A stretch of 59,496 nucleotides of DNA from the NCBI GenBank assembly GCA_905616445.1, contig CAJQSV010000016.1:1-59496 (forward strand). Reading direction: 5' to 3'. This stretch comes from an uncultured Pelagibacteraceae bacterium (lineage in GTDB: Bacteria > Pseudomonadota > Alphaproteobacteria > Pelagibacterales > Pelagibacteraceae). A program made the position numbers and the translations under genes. Positions 1-8,778 of this stretch are shown one piece after another; position 1 is the first letter of the stretch, and every line of letters begins with the position of its first letter. Below the pieces are notes generated by a model that saw nothing but the letters and a program-made list of their open reading frames with translations, searched no databases and had not been told where the DNA came from.

Positions 1-415
1 AATGAATCCAGACGAGTCAGTTAAAGCATTAGCAACAACAGAGGTTGACATAAGTCAAGTTGAGCCTGGAAAAACAATCACAGTTTTATGGAGGGGAAAG
101 CCTATTTTTATTAAAAGGAGAACTCCTGAGGAAATTCAAGAAGCAAAGTCAGTCGCGCTAAAAGATTTACCTGACCCGCAAAAAGATGAAGAAAGAGTTA
201 AAGAAGGAAAAAATGAATGGTTAGTTATGGTTGGAGTTTGTACACATTTAGGGTGTGTTCCTTTAAAAGACAAAGGAGATTTTAATGGTTGGTTTTGTCC
301 GTGTCACGGTTCTCACTACGATATTTCAGGAAGAGTTAGAAAAGGACCTGCGCCAAAAAATATGGAAATACCAAAGTATGAATTTGTAGACAACAATACA
401 ATTAAGATTGGATAG
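1..415 (+). CDS. petA: Rieske iron-sulfur protein of cytochrome bc1 (5' partial)
   Basis: This is the iron-sulfur subunit of the cytochrome bc1 complex, which passes electrons from ubiquinol to cytochrome c1 in the inner membrane. Both [2Fe-2S] ligand boxes are present: CTHLGC at residues 80-85 of the visible part and CPCHGSHYD from residue 99. The N-terminal twin-arginine signal anchor normal for the family is missing. The first visible Met belongs to a stretch (MNPD...) that is internal in other alphaproteobacterial Rieske proteins, so I read the gene as cut by the left window edge and not as a short form. It lies 6 bases before petB, as in the usual petABC operon. Confidence 0.95.
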   Translation, partial: MNPDESVKALATTEVDISQVEPGKTITVLWRGKPIFIKRRTPEEIQEAKSVALKDLPDPQKDEERVKEGKNEWLVMVGVCTHLGCVPLKDKGDFNGWFCPCHGSHYDISGRVRKGPAPKNMEIPKYEFVDNNTIKIG

Positions 416-421
416 TAAAAA

Positions 422-1690
422 ATGAGTGAACGTGAATACGTACCAAAGTCAAAAGCTGGAAAGTGGTTTAACGATAGACTTCCGCTCCTATCTTTAGGTG
501 CGCACTTATCAGATTATCCGACTCCAAAAAATTTAAATTATTGGTGGACATTTGGTGGAATATTAACTTTTTGTTTAATTACACAAATAGTTACAGGCAT
601 AGTTCTAGCAATGCATTATGTTGCGCACGCAGATCTTGCGTTTGAAAGTGTTGAAAAAATAATGAGAGATGTAAACTATGGATGGCTTATTAGATACATA
701 CATAGCAATGGTGCATCAATGTTTTTCCTTGCTGTGTATATACATATTTTTAGATCTTTATTCTTTGGTTCATTCAAGTCTCCAAGAGAATTAATTTGGA
801 TTATTGGAATGTTAATTTATATTTTAATGATGGCCGCAGCTTTTATGGGTTACGTATTACCGTGGGGGCAGATGAGTTTCTGGGGAGCAACAGTCATTAC
901 TAATTTATTTAGTGCCATCCCTTTAGTTGGAGAAAGTGTAGTTACATGGCTGTGGGGTGGTTACTCTGTTGACAATCCAACACTTACTCGTTTTTTTAGT
1001 CTTCATTATTTAATTCCATTTTTAATATTAGGCTTAGTAGTTTTGCATATATGGGCTTTACACATACCTGGAAATAATAATCCTATTGGGATAGACATTA
1101 AAAAACCGTCAAAAGACACAGTGCCTTTTCACCCTTATATCACAGTGAAAGATATCTTTGCTTTGTTGATGTTTATGATTATTTTTGCTGGTTTTGTATT
1201 TTTTTCACCAAACGTTTTAGGTCACGCGGATAATTACATCCCAGCTAATCCACTTGTTACACCAGCGCATATTGTTCCTGAGTGGTACTTGCTACCTTTC
1301 TACGCTATTTTAAGGTCTGTGCCGGATAAATTAGGTGGTGTTATATTAATGTTTGGAGCTTTATTTGTTCTAATAATTTTACCCTGGCTCGACACTAGCA
1401 AAGTTAGATCAGCAGCATTTAGACCTATGTATAGGCAGTTTTTTTGGATTTTCGTAGTTGACGTACTTGCTCTTGGTTATCTAGGAGCGATGCCTGCCGA
1501 GGGTGTTTATTTGTTTTTAGCAAGGGTGGCGACTACCTACTACTTCCTACATTTTATTGTTGTTTTACCAGCCCTAGGTTTTTTTGAGAAAACTGATCCG
1601 CTACCAGTAAGTATTTCAGAACCTGTTCTAACCGGTGGTTTTAACGCTGTGCCAACTAGGTCAGATAAAATAATAAATGAAAAAAAATAG
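422..1690 (+). CDS. petB: Cytochrome b subunit of bc1 complex
   Basis: This is the membrane subunit that carries the two b hemes and the quinol oxidation and reduction sites. The four heme histidines are seen at H94 and H108 (helix B) and H195 and H209 (helix D), with the conserved 14-residue spacing. The Qo-site PEWY motif is at residues 286-289. Its 422 residues make a full-length alphaproteobacterial cytochrome b. It follows petA closely and overlaps petC by 14 bases, so translation is probably coupled. Confidence 0.97.
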   Translation: MSEREYVPKSKAGKWFNDRLPLLSLGAHLSDYPTPKNLNYWWTFGGILTFCLITQIVTGIVLAMHYVAHADLAFESVEKIMRDVNYGWLIRYIHSNGASMFFLAVYIHIFRSLFFGSFKSPRELIWIIGMLIYILMMAAAFMGYVLPWGQMSFWGATVITNLFSAIPLVGESVVTWLWGGYSVDNPTLTRFFSLHYLIPFLILGLVVLHIWALHIPGNNNPIGIDIKKPSKDTVPFHPYITVKDIFALLMFMIIFAGFVFFSPNVLGHADNYIPANPLVTPAHIVPEWYLLPFYAILRSVPDKLGGVILMFGALFVLIILPWLDTSKVRSAAFRPMYRQFFWIFVVDVLALGYLGAMPAEGVYLFLARVATTYYFLHFIVVLPALGFFEKTDPLPVSISEPVLTGGFNAVPTRSDKIINEKK

Positions 1691-2459
1691 CTTTATAAAA
1701 TTATTAGTAACTATTTTAATAACAACCTTTTTTTTTGGAAAAGCATACTCTTCAAGTAAAAATTTGTTGAAAATTGACTGGAGTTTTGCTGGCCTCACTG
1801 GAAAATTTGAAAGAGATTCCCTACAAAGAGGCTATCAAGTTTACAAAGAAGTATGTTCCTCATGCCACTCAATGAAATATTTAAGTTACCGAAACTTAGG
1901 TCAAAAAGGTGGACCTGAATTTACTTTAGAAGAAGTTAAAGCCATTGCAGCTAGTTACGATGTTGAAGATGGCCCAAATAGTGAGGGTGAAATGTATGAA
2001 AGACCAGGAAGACCTTCCGACCATTTTGTAAACCCTTATCCAAATGATAACGCTGCCATTGCAGCTAATGGCGGAGCATATCCACCTGACATGTCAGTTT
2101 TAGCGAAAGCAAGGACAGGGGGTGCAAACTATATTTACTCAATATTAATGGGCTATGAAGAAAAACCAACTGGTTTTGTTTTAGACGAAGGTGTCTATTA
2201 CAACAAATACATGGATGGAAATAAAATAAAAATGATGAGTCCATTATCAGACAACTTAATAGAATACACAGATGGGACTAACGCTACACAAGCCCAAATG
2301 GCAAAAGATGTTACAACATTTCTTACTTGGGCTGCCGAACCACATTTAGAGGCAAGGCATAGAACGGGAACTAAAGTTATTATTTACTTAATTATACTAG
2401 CAACTCTTGTTTATTTTAGTATGAAGAAAATATGGTCAGGGGTTAACACGGAAAAATAA
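1677..2459 (+). CDS. petC: Cytochrome c1
   Basis: This is the heme c subunit of the bc1 complex, which hands electrons to soluble or membrane cytochrome c. An N-terminal signal segment (about residues 5-25) is followed by the heme site CSSCH at residues 60-64, and one C-terminal transmembrane anchor precedes the last basic residues. The ATG lies inside the end of petB (14-base overlap) within an A8 run. The 3' end overlaps the convergent ychF gene by 24 bases, which leaves no room for a separate terminator. Confidence 0.96.
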   Translation: MKKNSFIKLLVTILITTFFFGKAYSSSKNLLKIDWSFAGLTGKFERDSLQRGYQVYKEVCSSCHSMKYLSYRNLGQKGGPEFTLEEVKAIAASYDVEDGPNSEGEMYERPGRPSDHFVNPYPNDNAAIAANGGAYPPDMSVLAKARTGGANYIYSILMGYEEKPTGFVLDEGVYYNKYMDGNKIKMMSPLSDNLIEYTDGTNATQAQMAKDVTTFLTWAAEPHLEARHRTGTKVIIYLIILATLVYFSMKKIWSGVNTEK

Positions 2460-3509
2460 AACATCACCATCTTTAACAATATAATCTTTTCCTTCTATTC
2501 TTAATTTTCCATTTTCTTTACACTTCTCAGAACTACCATATTTAATAAAATCATCACAAGAAACAACCTCAGCTCTTATAAAGTTTTTTTCAAAATCAGT
2601 ATGTATTATAGCTGCCGCTTGTGGAGCTAAAGTATTTTTTTTAATTGTCCAAGCTCTACTTTCTTCAGGTCCCGATGTAAAATAAGTATCCAAATTTAAC
2701 AAATCATAACCTTCTCTAATTAATTTGATCAAGCCGGTTTTGCCCAAGCCAATTTCTTTCATGAAAATTTCTCTCTCTTCGTTATCTAAACCCATAATTT
2801 GATCTTCTATATCGGCACAAATCACCACTATTTTTTCATCTTGAAATTTATTTTTAACAACTTCAGTATATTCGTTCCCCTTCGCTAGGCTTTCTTCATC
2901 TACATTACACACTATAATTTTAGGCTTAAGGCTAAGTAATCCTAATTGACTTAAAATTTTTAATTCCTCCGCATCAAATGAACTAGAATTTTCTTCTGCT
3001 TTATTTAATAACGCTAACTTTTTTTCTAAAGTTTGAATTTCTTTTGAACTTAATAATTTTTTTTTCCCTTTCTCTAATTTTTTTTGAATTATATCAATAT
3101 CTGATAAGAGAATTTCTGTTTTTATAGTTTCTAAATCATCTAAAGGATTGATTTTAGAATTGACATGAGTAATTTCAGCAGAATCAAAGCATCTAACCAG
3201 ATGAATAATTGCATCTACTTCTCTAATGTGAGAAAGAAATTTATTACCTAAACCCTCACCTTTCGAGGCTCCTTTGACTAAACCAGCAATATCAACGAAA
3301 GTTATATTTGTAAAAATTTTTTTTTTAGAATTTGATAATTTGGCTAAATGATCAAGCCTTTCATCAGGAACATCAACAATTCCAATATTGGGATCTATTG
3401 TGCAAAAAGGAAAGTTTGCAGCTTCAGCATTTTTTGAGGCCGTTAAAGCATTAAATAAAGTAGATTTACCAACGTTAGGCAAACCTACAATTCCACACTT
3501 AAAGCCCAT
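2436..3509 (-). CDS. ychF: Redox-regulated ATPase/GTPase YchF (Obg family)
   Basis: This is a cytoplasmic P-loop protein of the OBG-HflX group that binds ribosomes and, unusually for the group, prefers ATP in characterised members. The Walker A box GLPNVGKST is at residues 9-17, followed by a coiled-coil insertion and a C-terminal TGS-type domain ending [13 protein letters not shown], typical of YchF. At 357 residues it is full length. It is the last gene of the minus-strand run lgt-midA-pgeF-prs-rplY-pth-ychF, and its ATG directly abuts the pth stop. That pairing with pth is common in bacteria. Confidence 0.95.
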   Translation of the reverse strand: MGFKCGIVGLPNVGKSTLFNALTASKNAEAANFPFCTIDPNIGIVDVPDERLDHLAKLSNSKKKIFTNITFVDIAGLVKGASKGEGLGNKFLSHIREVDAIIHLVRCFDSAEITHVNSKINPLDDLETIKTEILLSDIDIIQKKLEKGKKKLLSSKEIQTLEKKLALLNKAEENSSSFDAEELKILSQLGLLSLKPKIIVCNVDEESLAKGNEYTEVVKNKFQDEKIVVICADIEDQIMGLDNEEREIFMKEIGLGKTGLIKLIREGYDLLNLDTYFTSGPEESRAWTIKKNTLAPQAAAIIHTDFEKNFIRAEVVSCDDFIKYGSSEKCKENGKLRIEGKDYIVKDGDVLFFRVNP

Positions 3510-4085
3510 TTAGATTAGAGTTAGAAGATTAGAGTTAACTTTGCTAGAGAATAGATCAATTTTTCCCTCTAATAGAGTTGGTAGTAATTTAACTATGTTT
3601 TCAGCTATTTCTTTAATTTGATCTTCTTCATCTTCCTTAAAATCTTCTAGAACATGATTGTTTACCTTTTTTTTATTTTTGGGATGACCAATGCCAATTC
3701 TAACTCGAGAATAGTCTTTACCAATAAATTTATCAATTGAATCAATACCATGATGACCTGCGCTGCTTCCAGCAAATTTTGCTTTTATTTTTCCAAAATC
3801 AATATCTAAATCATCATGAAAAACAATCACATCTTTTGCGTCAATTTTAAAATAATCAACAAGTTCTTTGATGGCTGTGCCTGAATTGTTCATAAAAGTA
3901 AGAGGTTTGATCGCGTAAACTTTGTTTTCAGCAATTATACCTGTCGTAAGAAGACCTTTAAACTTAGGTTTTTGCTTAGATAGTTTAAAATGTAAATTAA
4001 CAGCATCAATAATTCTAAAGCCTATATTATGACGATTATTTAAGTCTTTAGGACCCGGATTTCCTAAACCAACGAGTAGTAACAT
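3510..4085 (-). CDS. pth: Peptidyl-tRNA hydrolase
   Basis: It releases peptides from peptidyl-tRNAs that have dropped off the ribosome. The N-terminus has the family pattern GLGNPG at residues 6-11, then NNRHNIGF with the catalytic His at residue 19. FMNNSG and FHDDLD follow at the expected places. Length is 191 residues, normal for bacterial Pth. It lies between rplY (6-base gap) and ychF (no gap), so it is co-transcribed with other translation functions. Confidence 0.95.
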   Translation of the reverse strand: MLLLVGLGNPGPKDLNNRHNIGFRIIDAVNLHFKLSKQKPKFKGLLTTGIIAENKVYAIKPLTFMNNSGTAIKELVDYFKIDAKDVIVFHDDLDIDFGKIKAKFAGSSAGHHGIDSIDKFIGKDYSRVRIGIGHPKNKKKVNNHVLEDFKEDEEDQIKEIAENIVKLLPTLLEGKIDLFSSKVNSNLLTLI

Positions 4086-4091
4086 ATTTAA

Positions 4092-4829
4092 TTATTTCTT
4101 TTCAGGCTGTTTTTTTTCTGTAGCTTTTGTTTTATCATCTTTTTTAGTTGCGTCACCTTCTTTCCCCACTGTAGGTGTTGCGCCTTCAGCTCCTTCAACT
4201 GCTGGAGCGTCTTCAGCTCCTTCAGCTCCTGTAACTGCTTCGCCTTCAGTTGGTTTTTCAGGTTCTTTCAAGACAGTAGGAGCAGCTACCGTTGCAATAA
4301 CGAAATCCCTACCAACAATTGTTGGTGTAACGTTTTCTGGAAGCTTAATAAAAGATATTTTTATACTAGTACCAATTTCTAGACCCTTCAAGTCAATGAT
4401 GATTTCTTCTGGAATATTATCTGCAGGACATTTAAGCTCAACTTTTCGTCTTACTATATTTAATACCCCACCAACTTTTAATCCCGGGCAATCATTGCTA
4501 TTAATGAACTTAACTGGAATCTCTAAAACAATTTTAGTGCCAGTAACAACTCTCATAAAATCGATATGAATAGGTTCGTCAGAAATTACATTGTAAGCGA
4601 CATCTCTTGGAATTACCTTTAATTTATCGCCTTCAACATCTAACTCAAGCACGGTAGATAAAAAAGATTCAGAATTTAAAATATTTTTGACAAGTTTTTT
4701 TTCGACTGAAATTTTAGCATTAGGGTCTTTGCCACCATATAAAATAGCTGGAATAAACCCACTCTCTCTTAGTTTGTTTAACTGTCCAGCAGTGGAGGTC
4801 TTTCTTTTTATCGCTTTTAAATTACTCAT
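4092..4829 (-). CDS. rplY: Ribosomal protein bL25, CTC-type long form
   Basis: This is the 5S rRNA-binding protein of the 50S subunit. Residues 1 to about 95 form the L25 domain (start MSNLKAIKRK, then GFIPAILYGG), followed by the TL5/CTC beta domain to about residue 185. The last 55 or so residues are low complexity, rich in Glu, Ala, Gly and Pro with repeated EGAEGA-like units, and end in a Lys-rich tail. Long tails of this kind are seen in many alphaproteobacterial L25 proteins. The rplY-pth order is widespread. Confidence 0.94.
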   Translation of the reverse strand: MSNLKAIKRKTSTAGQLNKLRESGFIPAILYGGKDPNAKISVEKKLVKNILNSESFLSTVLELDVEGDKLKVIPRDVAYNVISDEPIHIDFMRVVTGTKIVLEIPVKFINSNDCPGLKVGGVLNIVRRKVELKCPADNIPEEIIIDLKGLEIGTSIKISFIKLPENVTPTIVGRDFVIATVAAPTVLKEPEKPTEGEAVTGAEGAEDAPAVEGAEGATPTVGKEGDATKKDDKTKATEKKQPEKK

Positions 4830-4879
4830 GTTTTTATTTGGATGTGCTGTTTAACTTAAGTTTGTTAATAAAACAAGCG

Positions 4880-5812
4880 CTAATTAAACAAGTCAGATAC
4901 TGATGTAGAGTTTGAAATTCTACTAATTGCCTCAGCCATGAGGGGAGCAATAGAAATGACCTCAATTTTACTATTATTTTTTATCTTTAAAGAATTATCT
5001 ATCGTGTCTGTTATAATCAATTTTTTTATTTTGGACTTTTTAATTTTTTCAGCGGCTTCACCGCTTAAAACAGCATGTGTAATAAAAACATAAACATCGA
5101 TTGCGCCGGCTTTTTTTAAAGCATCTACAGCATTAATAATTGTTCCACCACTATCAATTATATCATCTACAATAATACAGTTCTTTCCTTTGACGTCTCC
5201 AATTATATTCATTACTTGAGACTTACCTGGCTCAGGTCTTCTTTTGTCTATAATCACTAAATCAGTTTTAATTTTAGTCGCTAGTCCTCTCGTTCTCTGA
5301 ACACCGCCAACATCTGGTGAAACACACACTAAGTTTTTAGTTTTAAATTTTTTCTTAATGTATCTAGCAAACATTGGAGTGGTAAATAAGTTATCTACAG
5401 GAATATCAAAGAAACCTTGTATTTGACCAGCGTGTAAATCAACTGTCACAATTCTACTTGCCCCTGCGTTCGTAATTAGATTTGAAACAACTTTTGCCGA
5501 TATAGAAGTTCTTGGTGCAACTTTTCTGTCTTGTCTTGCGTACCCAAAATAGGGAATTACAGCGGTAATATTTTTTGCTGAAGATCTTCTAAGAGCATCA
5601 ATGCACAAAAGCAACTCCATTAAGTTATCATTAGCAGGTGTAGACGTAGACTGAATAACAAAGACACTGTTTCCTCTTATGTTTTCATTTATTTCTATAT
5701 AAATCTCACCATCAGAAAATTTTTTAATATTAGTATTAATAAGCTTAAGTTTAAGTTTTTTTGAGATTTCTTTACTTAATCTGGGATTACTAGTTCCGGA
5801 TAAAATTTTCAT
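4880..5812 (-). CDS. prs: Ribose-phosphate pyrophosphokinase (PRPP synthetase)
   Basis: It makes PRPP from ribose 5-phosphate and ATP for nucleotide, histidine and tryptophan synthesis. I chose the ATG at 5812 (protein start MKILSG, 310 residues) because this matches the family. A longer frame from 5833 would add seven unlikely residues. The PRPP-binding loop (DDIIDSGGT) and the RQDRK catalytic flexible loop region are present. It is followed by rplY after 50 bases, an order common in proteobacteria. Confidence 0.95.
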   Translation of the reverse strand: MKILSGTSNPRLSKEISKKLKLKLINTNIKKFSDGEIYIEINENIRGNSVFVIQSTSTPANDNLMELLLCIDALRRSSAKNITAVIPYFGYARQDRKVAPRTSISAKVVSNLITNAGASRIVTVDLHAGQIQGFFDIPVDNLFTTPMFARYIKKKFKTKNLVCVSPDVGGVQRTRGLATKIKTDLVIIDKRRPEPGKSQVMNIIGDVKGKNCIIVDDIIDSGGTIINAVDALKKAGAIDVYVFITHAVLSGEAAEKIKKSKIKKLIITDTIDNSLKIKNNSKIEVISIAPLMAEAISRISNSTSVSDLFN

Positions 5813-5858
5813 GAAGATGAGTTCGTTATACAATCAATTGTCCATTTTTTCAAATAAA

Positions 5859-6623
5859 TTAAACATCTACTAAGCTTATAGTGGAAATACATCTGCCATA
5901 GTCTTTTTCTCCCAAATGCCTCGATCTCCTGAAGCTAAAAAAATTTTCTTTCTCTGAGTAAGTGTCAAAATCTATATTTTCCAAATGTTCTATGTCAAAT
6001 TCTTTAATCTTTAAATTAACATAACTTCGAAGATCAAATAAAAATTTACCTTTTTGACCTTGAGAGAAAAAAATTTCATTCTTCTTATTCTCTTTAATAA
6101 ATTCATTGTAAAACTCTTTATCTACCTCATAATTTTTGACACTTATGCAGGGGCCAACGGCAACATAAATCTTATTATTTCTTCCCATTTTAACTATTTC
6201 TTTAAGTGTGTTTTTTATAATTCCATTTACTGCACCTCTCCAGCCAGCATGAATACAAGCGATGACTTGGTTAACCTCTTCGTAGATTAATATAGGGACA
6301 CAATCTGCAGTCAGAACTGAAATTGCAATATTATTAATTTTTGTGATTAATGCATCGGAACTAATTCTTTGAATATTTCTATTATTTTCATTAATCGTCA
6401 CAACTTTATTACTATGTGTTTGATTCATAACAAATAAGTTATTTTTAGAAATACCTATTTTTTCCGAGACAATAGCTAAATTATCTAGAACATTATTTTC
6501 CTTATCATTGGAGCCAAGACCGCAATTAAGATTACTGTAAATGTCGCTTGAAACCCCTCCATTTCTTGAAAAAAAACAATGTTTAACGTTTTTAAATTCA
6601 CTAATTTTTTTTGAAAAATACAT
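5859..6623 (-). CDS. pgeF: Purine nucleoside phosphorylase / multicopper polyphenol oxidoreductase family (YfiH)
   Basis: This belongs to the YfiH/DUF152 family. Members cleave purine nucleosides, and E. coli PgeF has been linked to removal of mis-incorporated L-Ser from peptidoglycan precursors. The family zinc motifs are visible: LTADCVPIL near residue 99, HAGWRGAVNG near residue 120, and VGPCI. The ATG overlaps the midA stop by one base (TAATG). It follows lgt and midA, a pairing (lgt-midA-pgeF) frequent in alphaproteobacteria. Confidence 0.88.
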   Translation of the reverse strand: MYFSKKISEFKNVKHCFFSRNGGVSSDIYSNLNCGLGSNDKENNVLDNLAIVSEKIGISKNNLFVMNQTHSNKVVTINENNRNIQRISSDALITKINNIAISVLTADCVPILIYEEVNQVIACIHAGWRGAVNGIIKNTLKEIVKMGRNNKIYVAVGPCISVKNYEVDKEFYNEFIKENKKNEIFFSQGQKGKFLFDLRSYVNLKIKEFDIEHLENIDFDTYSEKENFFSFRRSRHLGEKDYGRCISTISLVDV

Positions 6624-7687
6624 TAAATAAATCCTAGTGAAAATTTTTTTTTAAATTTAAAAGCAGATATAACTTTAAATAATTCCCCCATTTGTTTTGG
6701 GTTCAATAGTCTCTGTAGTCTTAAATAAAGATCTGATTTTTCTTTAAAATTCATTTTTTTACTTACCATTTCAGCTCTATTAATAATTCCTATTTTTTTT
6801 AAAAAAAACTCTTGTGTTACAACGTTATTCACTTCAAGTTTTTTTTTTCTTAGATAATTATCTAATAAATTAAAATTCACCAAAGAAGTAATATCTGCAT
6901 TTCCTACGTGGTTAAATATCATATTACGTTTATGATTCTTTACAGACTGCAAAGTATTTTTACTTTGTTGTTTTAAAAAACCGTAATCAATTAAAAGTAA
7001 ACCACCATTTAATTTTTTAATAGTATTTACAATTAGATTTAATTCAGCCAATCCTTGTTTCGGAAATTCAATAAAGTGCTGCTCTTTTAAAAGATTATAT
7101 TTTTTTAATTCTATTATTGTTTTCGAGTCAGCTTTTTTAAAAATAGTAGTAATTTTTGAATTATTTTCTAATTTTAGGTATTTTTCATATAAAATATTAT
7201 TAATTTTTTTAAATTGTTTTATCGGGATAGCATCAAAAAACTCATTTCCTAAAAAAATAACAGGTCCTTTCTTAATTTTTTCAAATTTTTTTATCCAATT
7301 TATTTTGAAAGGATGAAGATTTTTTTTTTGTAAATTTTCTAAAACTTTGCTCTTTTCATATAAAAAAATGTTAGTAGAGTTAAAGAAGGCTGGAAATTTT
7401 TTAAATATCTTAACTAAAGTTGAACACATCTGCCCATTTCCAGGTCCAAGCTCAACAACATTAAATATTTTTGGTCTTTCTAAATGCTCCCAAAAAGCAA
7501 CAATCCATAAAGCAATCATTTCACTAAATAATGATGATATCTCTGGAGAAGTTATAAAATCTCCATTTTTTCCAAAAGGAATTTTTTTGGAGTAATATCC
7601 ATAATTCTTGTCATAAAGCGCATTAGAAATAAACTTATCAATAGAAATTTTTTTTGATATTGGGAAATATTTATTTAGTGAATTCAT
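6623..7687 (-). CDS. Class I SAM-dependent methyltransferase, MidA/NDUFAF7 family
   Basis: This is the bacterial relative of mitochondrial NDUFAF7/MidA, which methylates an arginine in a complex I subunit. The start has the family-typical segments NYGYYSKK and GDFITSPEISSLFSEM, then the SAM-binding glycine loop VVELGPGNGQM near residue 77. Length is 354 residues. Its start overlaps lgt by 17 bases and its end overlaps pgeF by one base. The complex I role is inferred from the mitochondrial relative. Confidence 0.86.
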   Translation of the reverse strand: MNSLNKYFPISKKISIDKFISNALYDKNYGYYSKKIPFGKNGDFITSPEISSLFSEMIALWIVAFWEHLERPKIFNVVELGPGNGQMCSTLVKIFKKFPAFFNSTNIFLYEKSKVLENLQKKNLHPFKINWIKKFEKIKKGPVIFLGNEFFDAIPIKQFKKINNILYEKYLKLENNSKITTIFKKADSKTIIELKKYNLLKEQHFIEFPKQGLAELNLIVNTIKKLNGGLLLIDYGFLKQQSKNTLQSVKNHKRNMIFNHVGNADITSLVNFNLLDNYLRKKKLEVNNVVTQEFFLKKIGIINRAEMVSKKMNFKEKSDLYLRLQRLLNPKQMGELFKVISAFKFKKKFSLGFI

Positions 7688-8468
7688 TATTTGTTGCTTT
7701 CTTTAAAATGAACAATCCTATTAAAATCATGAAAAAACTTAAAATAGAACCCATGCTAAACAAATTAAATATGTATCCAATCTGCATATCTGGCTCTCTA
7801 AATTGCTCTGCCACGATCCTAAAAAAACCGTAAAAAATCATGAACAGAGCAGAGACGATACCAGTGTTGGTATCTCTTTTGTAAAATACACTCATTAAAA
7901 TAATAAATAGTATAACACCCTCTAGTATAGCTTCATAAATTTGAGAAGGGTGTCTTGGTATTTTATCCACTTCAGGAAAAATTACTGACCAAAAAAAATC
8001 ACTTGGTTTTCCATATAGCTCACCGTTAATAAAATTAGCTATTCTACCAAAAAAAATACCTATAGGAGCCACACACGCAATAACATCTAAGAAAAAAAAT
8101 AAATTAATCTTAACTTTGTTTGCGAAAAGATATGTACCAAATATTACTCCTATTAAAGCTCCATGAAATGACATGCCGCCTTGCCAAATTTTGAAAGTTT
8201 CTAAGGGATTGTCAAAATAATAGGAAGAATTATAAAAGATTACATACCCGAGTCTACCACCTAACACTATTGAGATAATGATATAACTAATTAAATCATC
8301 AAATTTTTTTATATCAAATGTGATAGCTCTGTTTTCAGCCTTAAGAACAATTATTTTTTTAGCGATCCACCATCCGATTAAAATTCCAAAAATATAAGCA
8401 AGTGAATACCATCGAATCTCAAAAAAACCAAAGTTGATTAAAATAGGGTTTAGATCATGGATATACAT
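7671..8468 (-). CDS. lgt: Prolipoprotein diacylglyceryl transferase
   Basis: It transfers diacylglycerol from phosphatidylglycerol to the lipobox Cys of prolipoproteins in the inner membrane. Seven hydrophobic segments are visible. The essential residues are in place: GGMSFHG with H102, and the Lgt signature GRIANFINGELYG from residue 141 with R142. At 265 residues it is full length. It heads the minus-strand run down to ychF. A good sigma-70-like promoter lies only 5 to 10 bases upstream of the ATG. Confidence 0.96.
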   Translation of the reverse strand: MYIHDLNPILINFGFFEIRWYSLAYIFGILIGWWIAKKIIVLKAENRAITFDIKKFDDLISYIIISIVLGGRLGYVIFYNSSYYFDNPLETFKIWQGGMSFHGALIGVIFGTYLFANKVKINLFFFLDVIACVAPIGIFFGRIANFINGELYGKPSDFFWSVIFPEVDKIPRHPSQIYEAILEGVILFIILMSVFYKRDTNTGIVSALFMIFYGFFRIVAEQFREPDMQIGYIFNLFSMGSILSFFMILIGLFILKKATNNEFTK

Positions 8469-8479
8469 GATAAACTTAT

Positions 8480-8508
8480 ATCATAATTGATATTATTTTT
8501 CTTATCAA
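8480..8508 (-). promoter_or_regulatory. lgt promoter, nearly leaderless
   Basis: Read on the minus strand, TTGATA (8508-8503) and TATGAT (8485-8480) are separated by 17 bases. Each matches consensus at 5 of 6 positions. Transcription would start near 8473, about five bases before the lgt ATG. A perfect 6-4-6 palindrome, ATATCA-TAAT-TGATAT (8478-8493), overlaps the -10 and could be an operator. No start-site data were available. Confidence 0.5.
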
Positions 8509-8520
8509 TTAAGACTAATC

Positions 8521-8763
8521 ATGAATAATTCAGAAAAAATTTTAAAAATTATATCTAACTTTATAGAAACAGGAATACTCACATCGCAAGATGCAAAAAA
8601 AGAATTGATTAACAATTTAAAATTTAAACGCGATGACTTAATTGATAAACTTGAATTAGTTTCAAGGGAAGAATTTAATATTTTAAAAAAAATAATTGAA
8701 AAACAACAAAAACAAATAGATCAATTAAAAAAAAAAAAAACTACAAAGGCAAAGAAATCTTAA
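8521..8763 (+). CDS. ubiK: UbiK / BMFP-domain accessory factor
   Basis: This small 80-residue coiled-coil protein is of the UbiK (YqiC, BMFP) family, which assists ubiquinone biosynthesis and binds lipids. The family core is clear: LVSREEFNILKKIIEKQ around residues 47-63, the BMFP alpha-helical segment, followed by a Lys-rich tail. The tail is encoded by an A14 run (8727-8740). It is divergent from lgt, and its last 23 bases overlap the end of the histidine kinase gene on the other strand. Confidence 0.85.
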   Translation: MNNSEKILKIISNFIETGILTSQDAKKELINNLKFKRDDLIDKLELVSREEFNILKKIIEKQQKQIDQLKKKKTTKAKKS

Positions 8764-8778
8764 CTTGTAAACCTTTGT
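8727..8778 (-). terminator. Likely intrinsic terminator of the petP-petR-kinase operon
   Basis: On the minus strand, ACAAAGG (8778-8772) pairs perfectly with CCTTTGT (8749-8743). Two bases later comes a run of 14 T (8740-8727). The stem lies in the last codons of the kinase gene and the U tract is the reverse complement of the lysine codons of ubiK. The loop is long (22 bases), which lowers confidence, but stem, spacing and U tract fit a rho-independent terminator. Confidence 0.55.
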
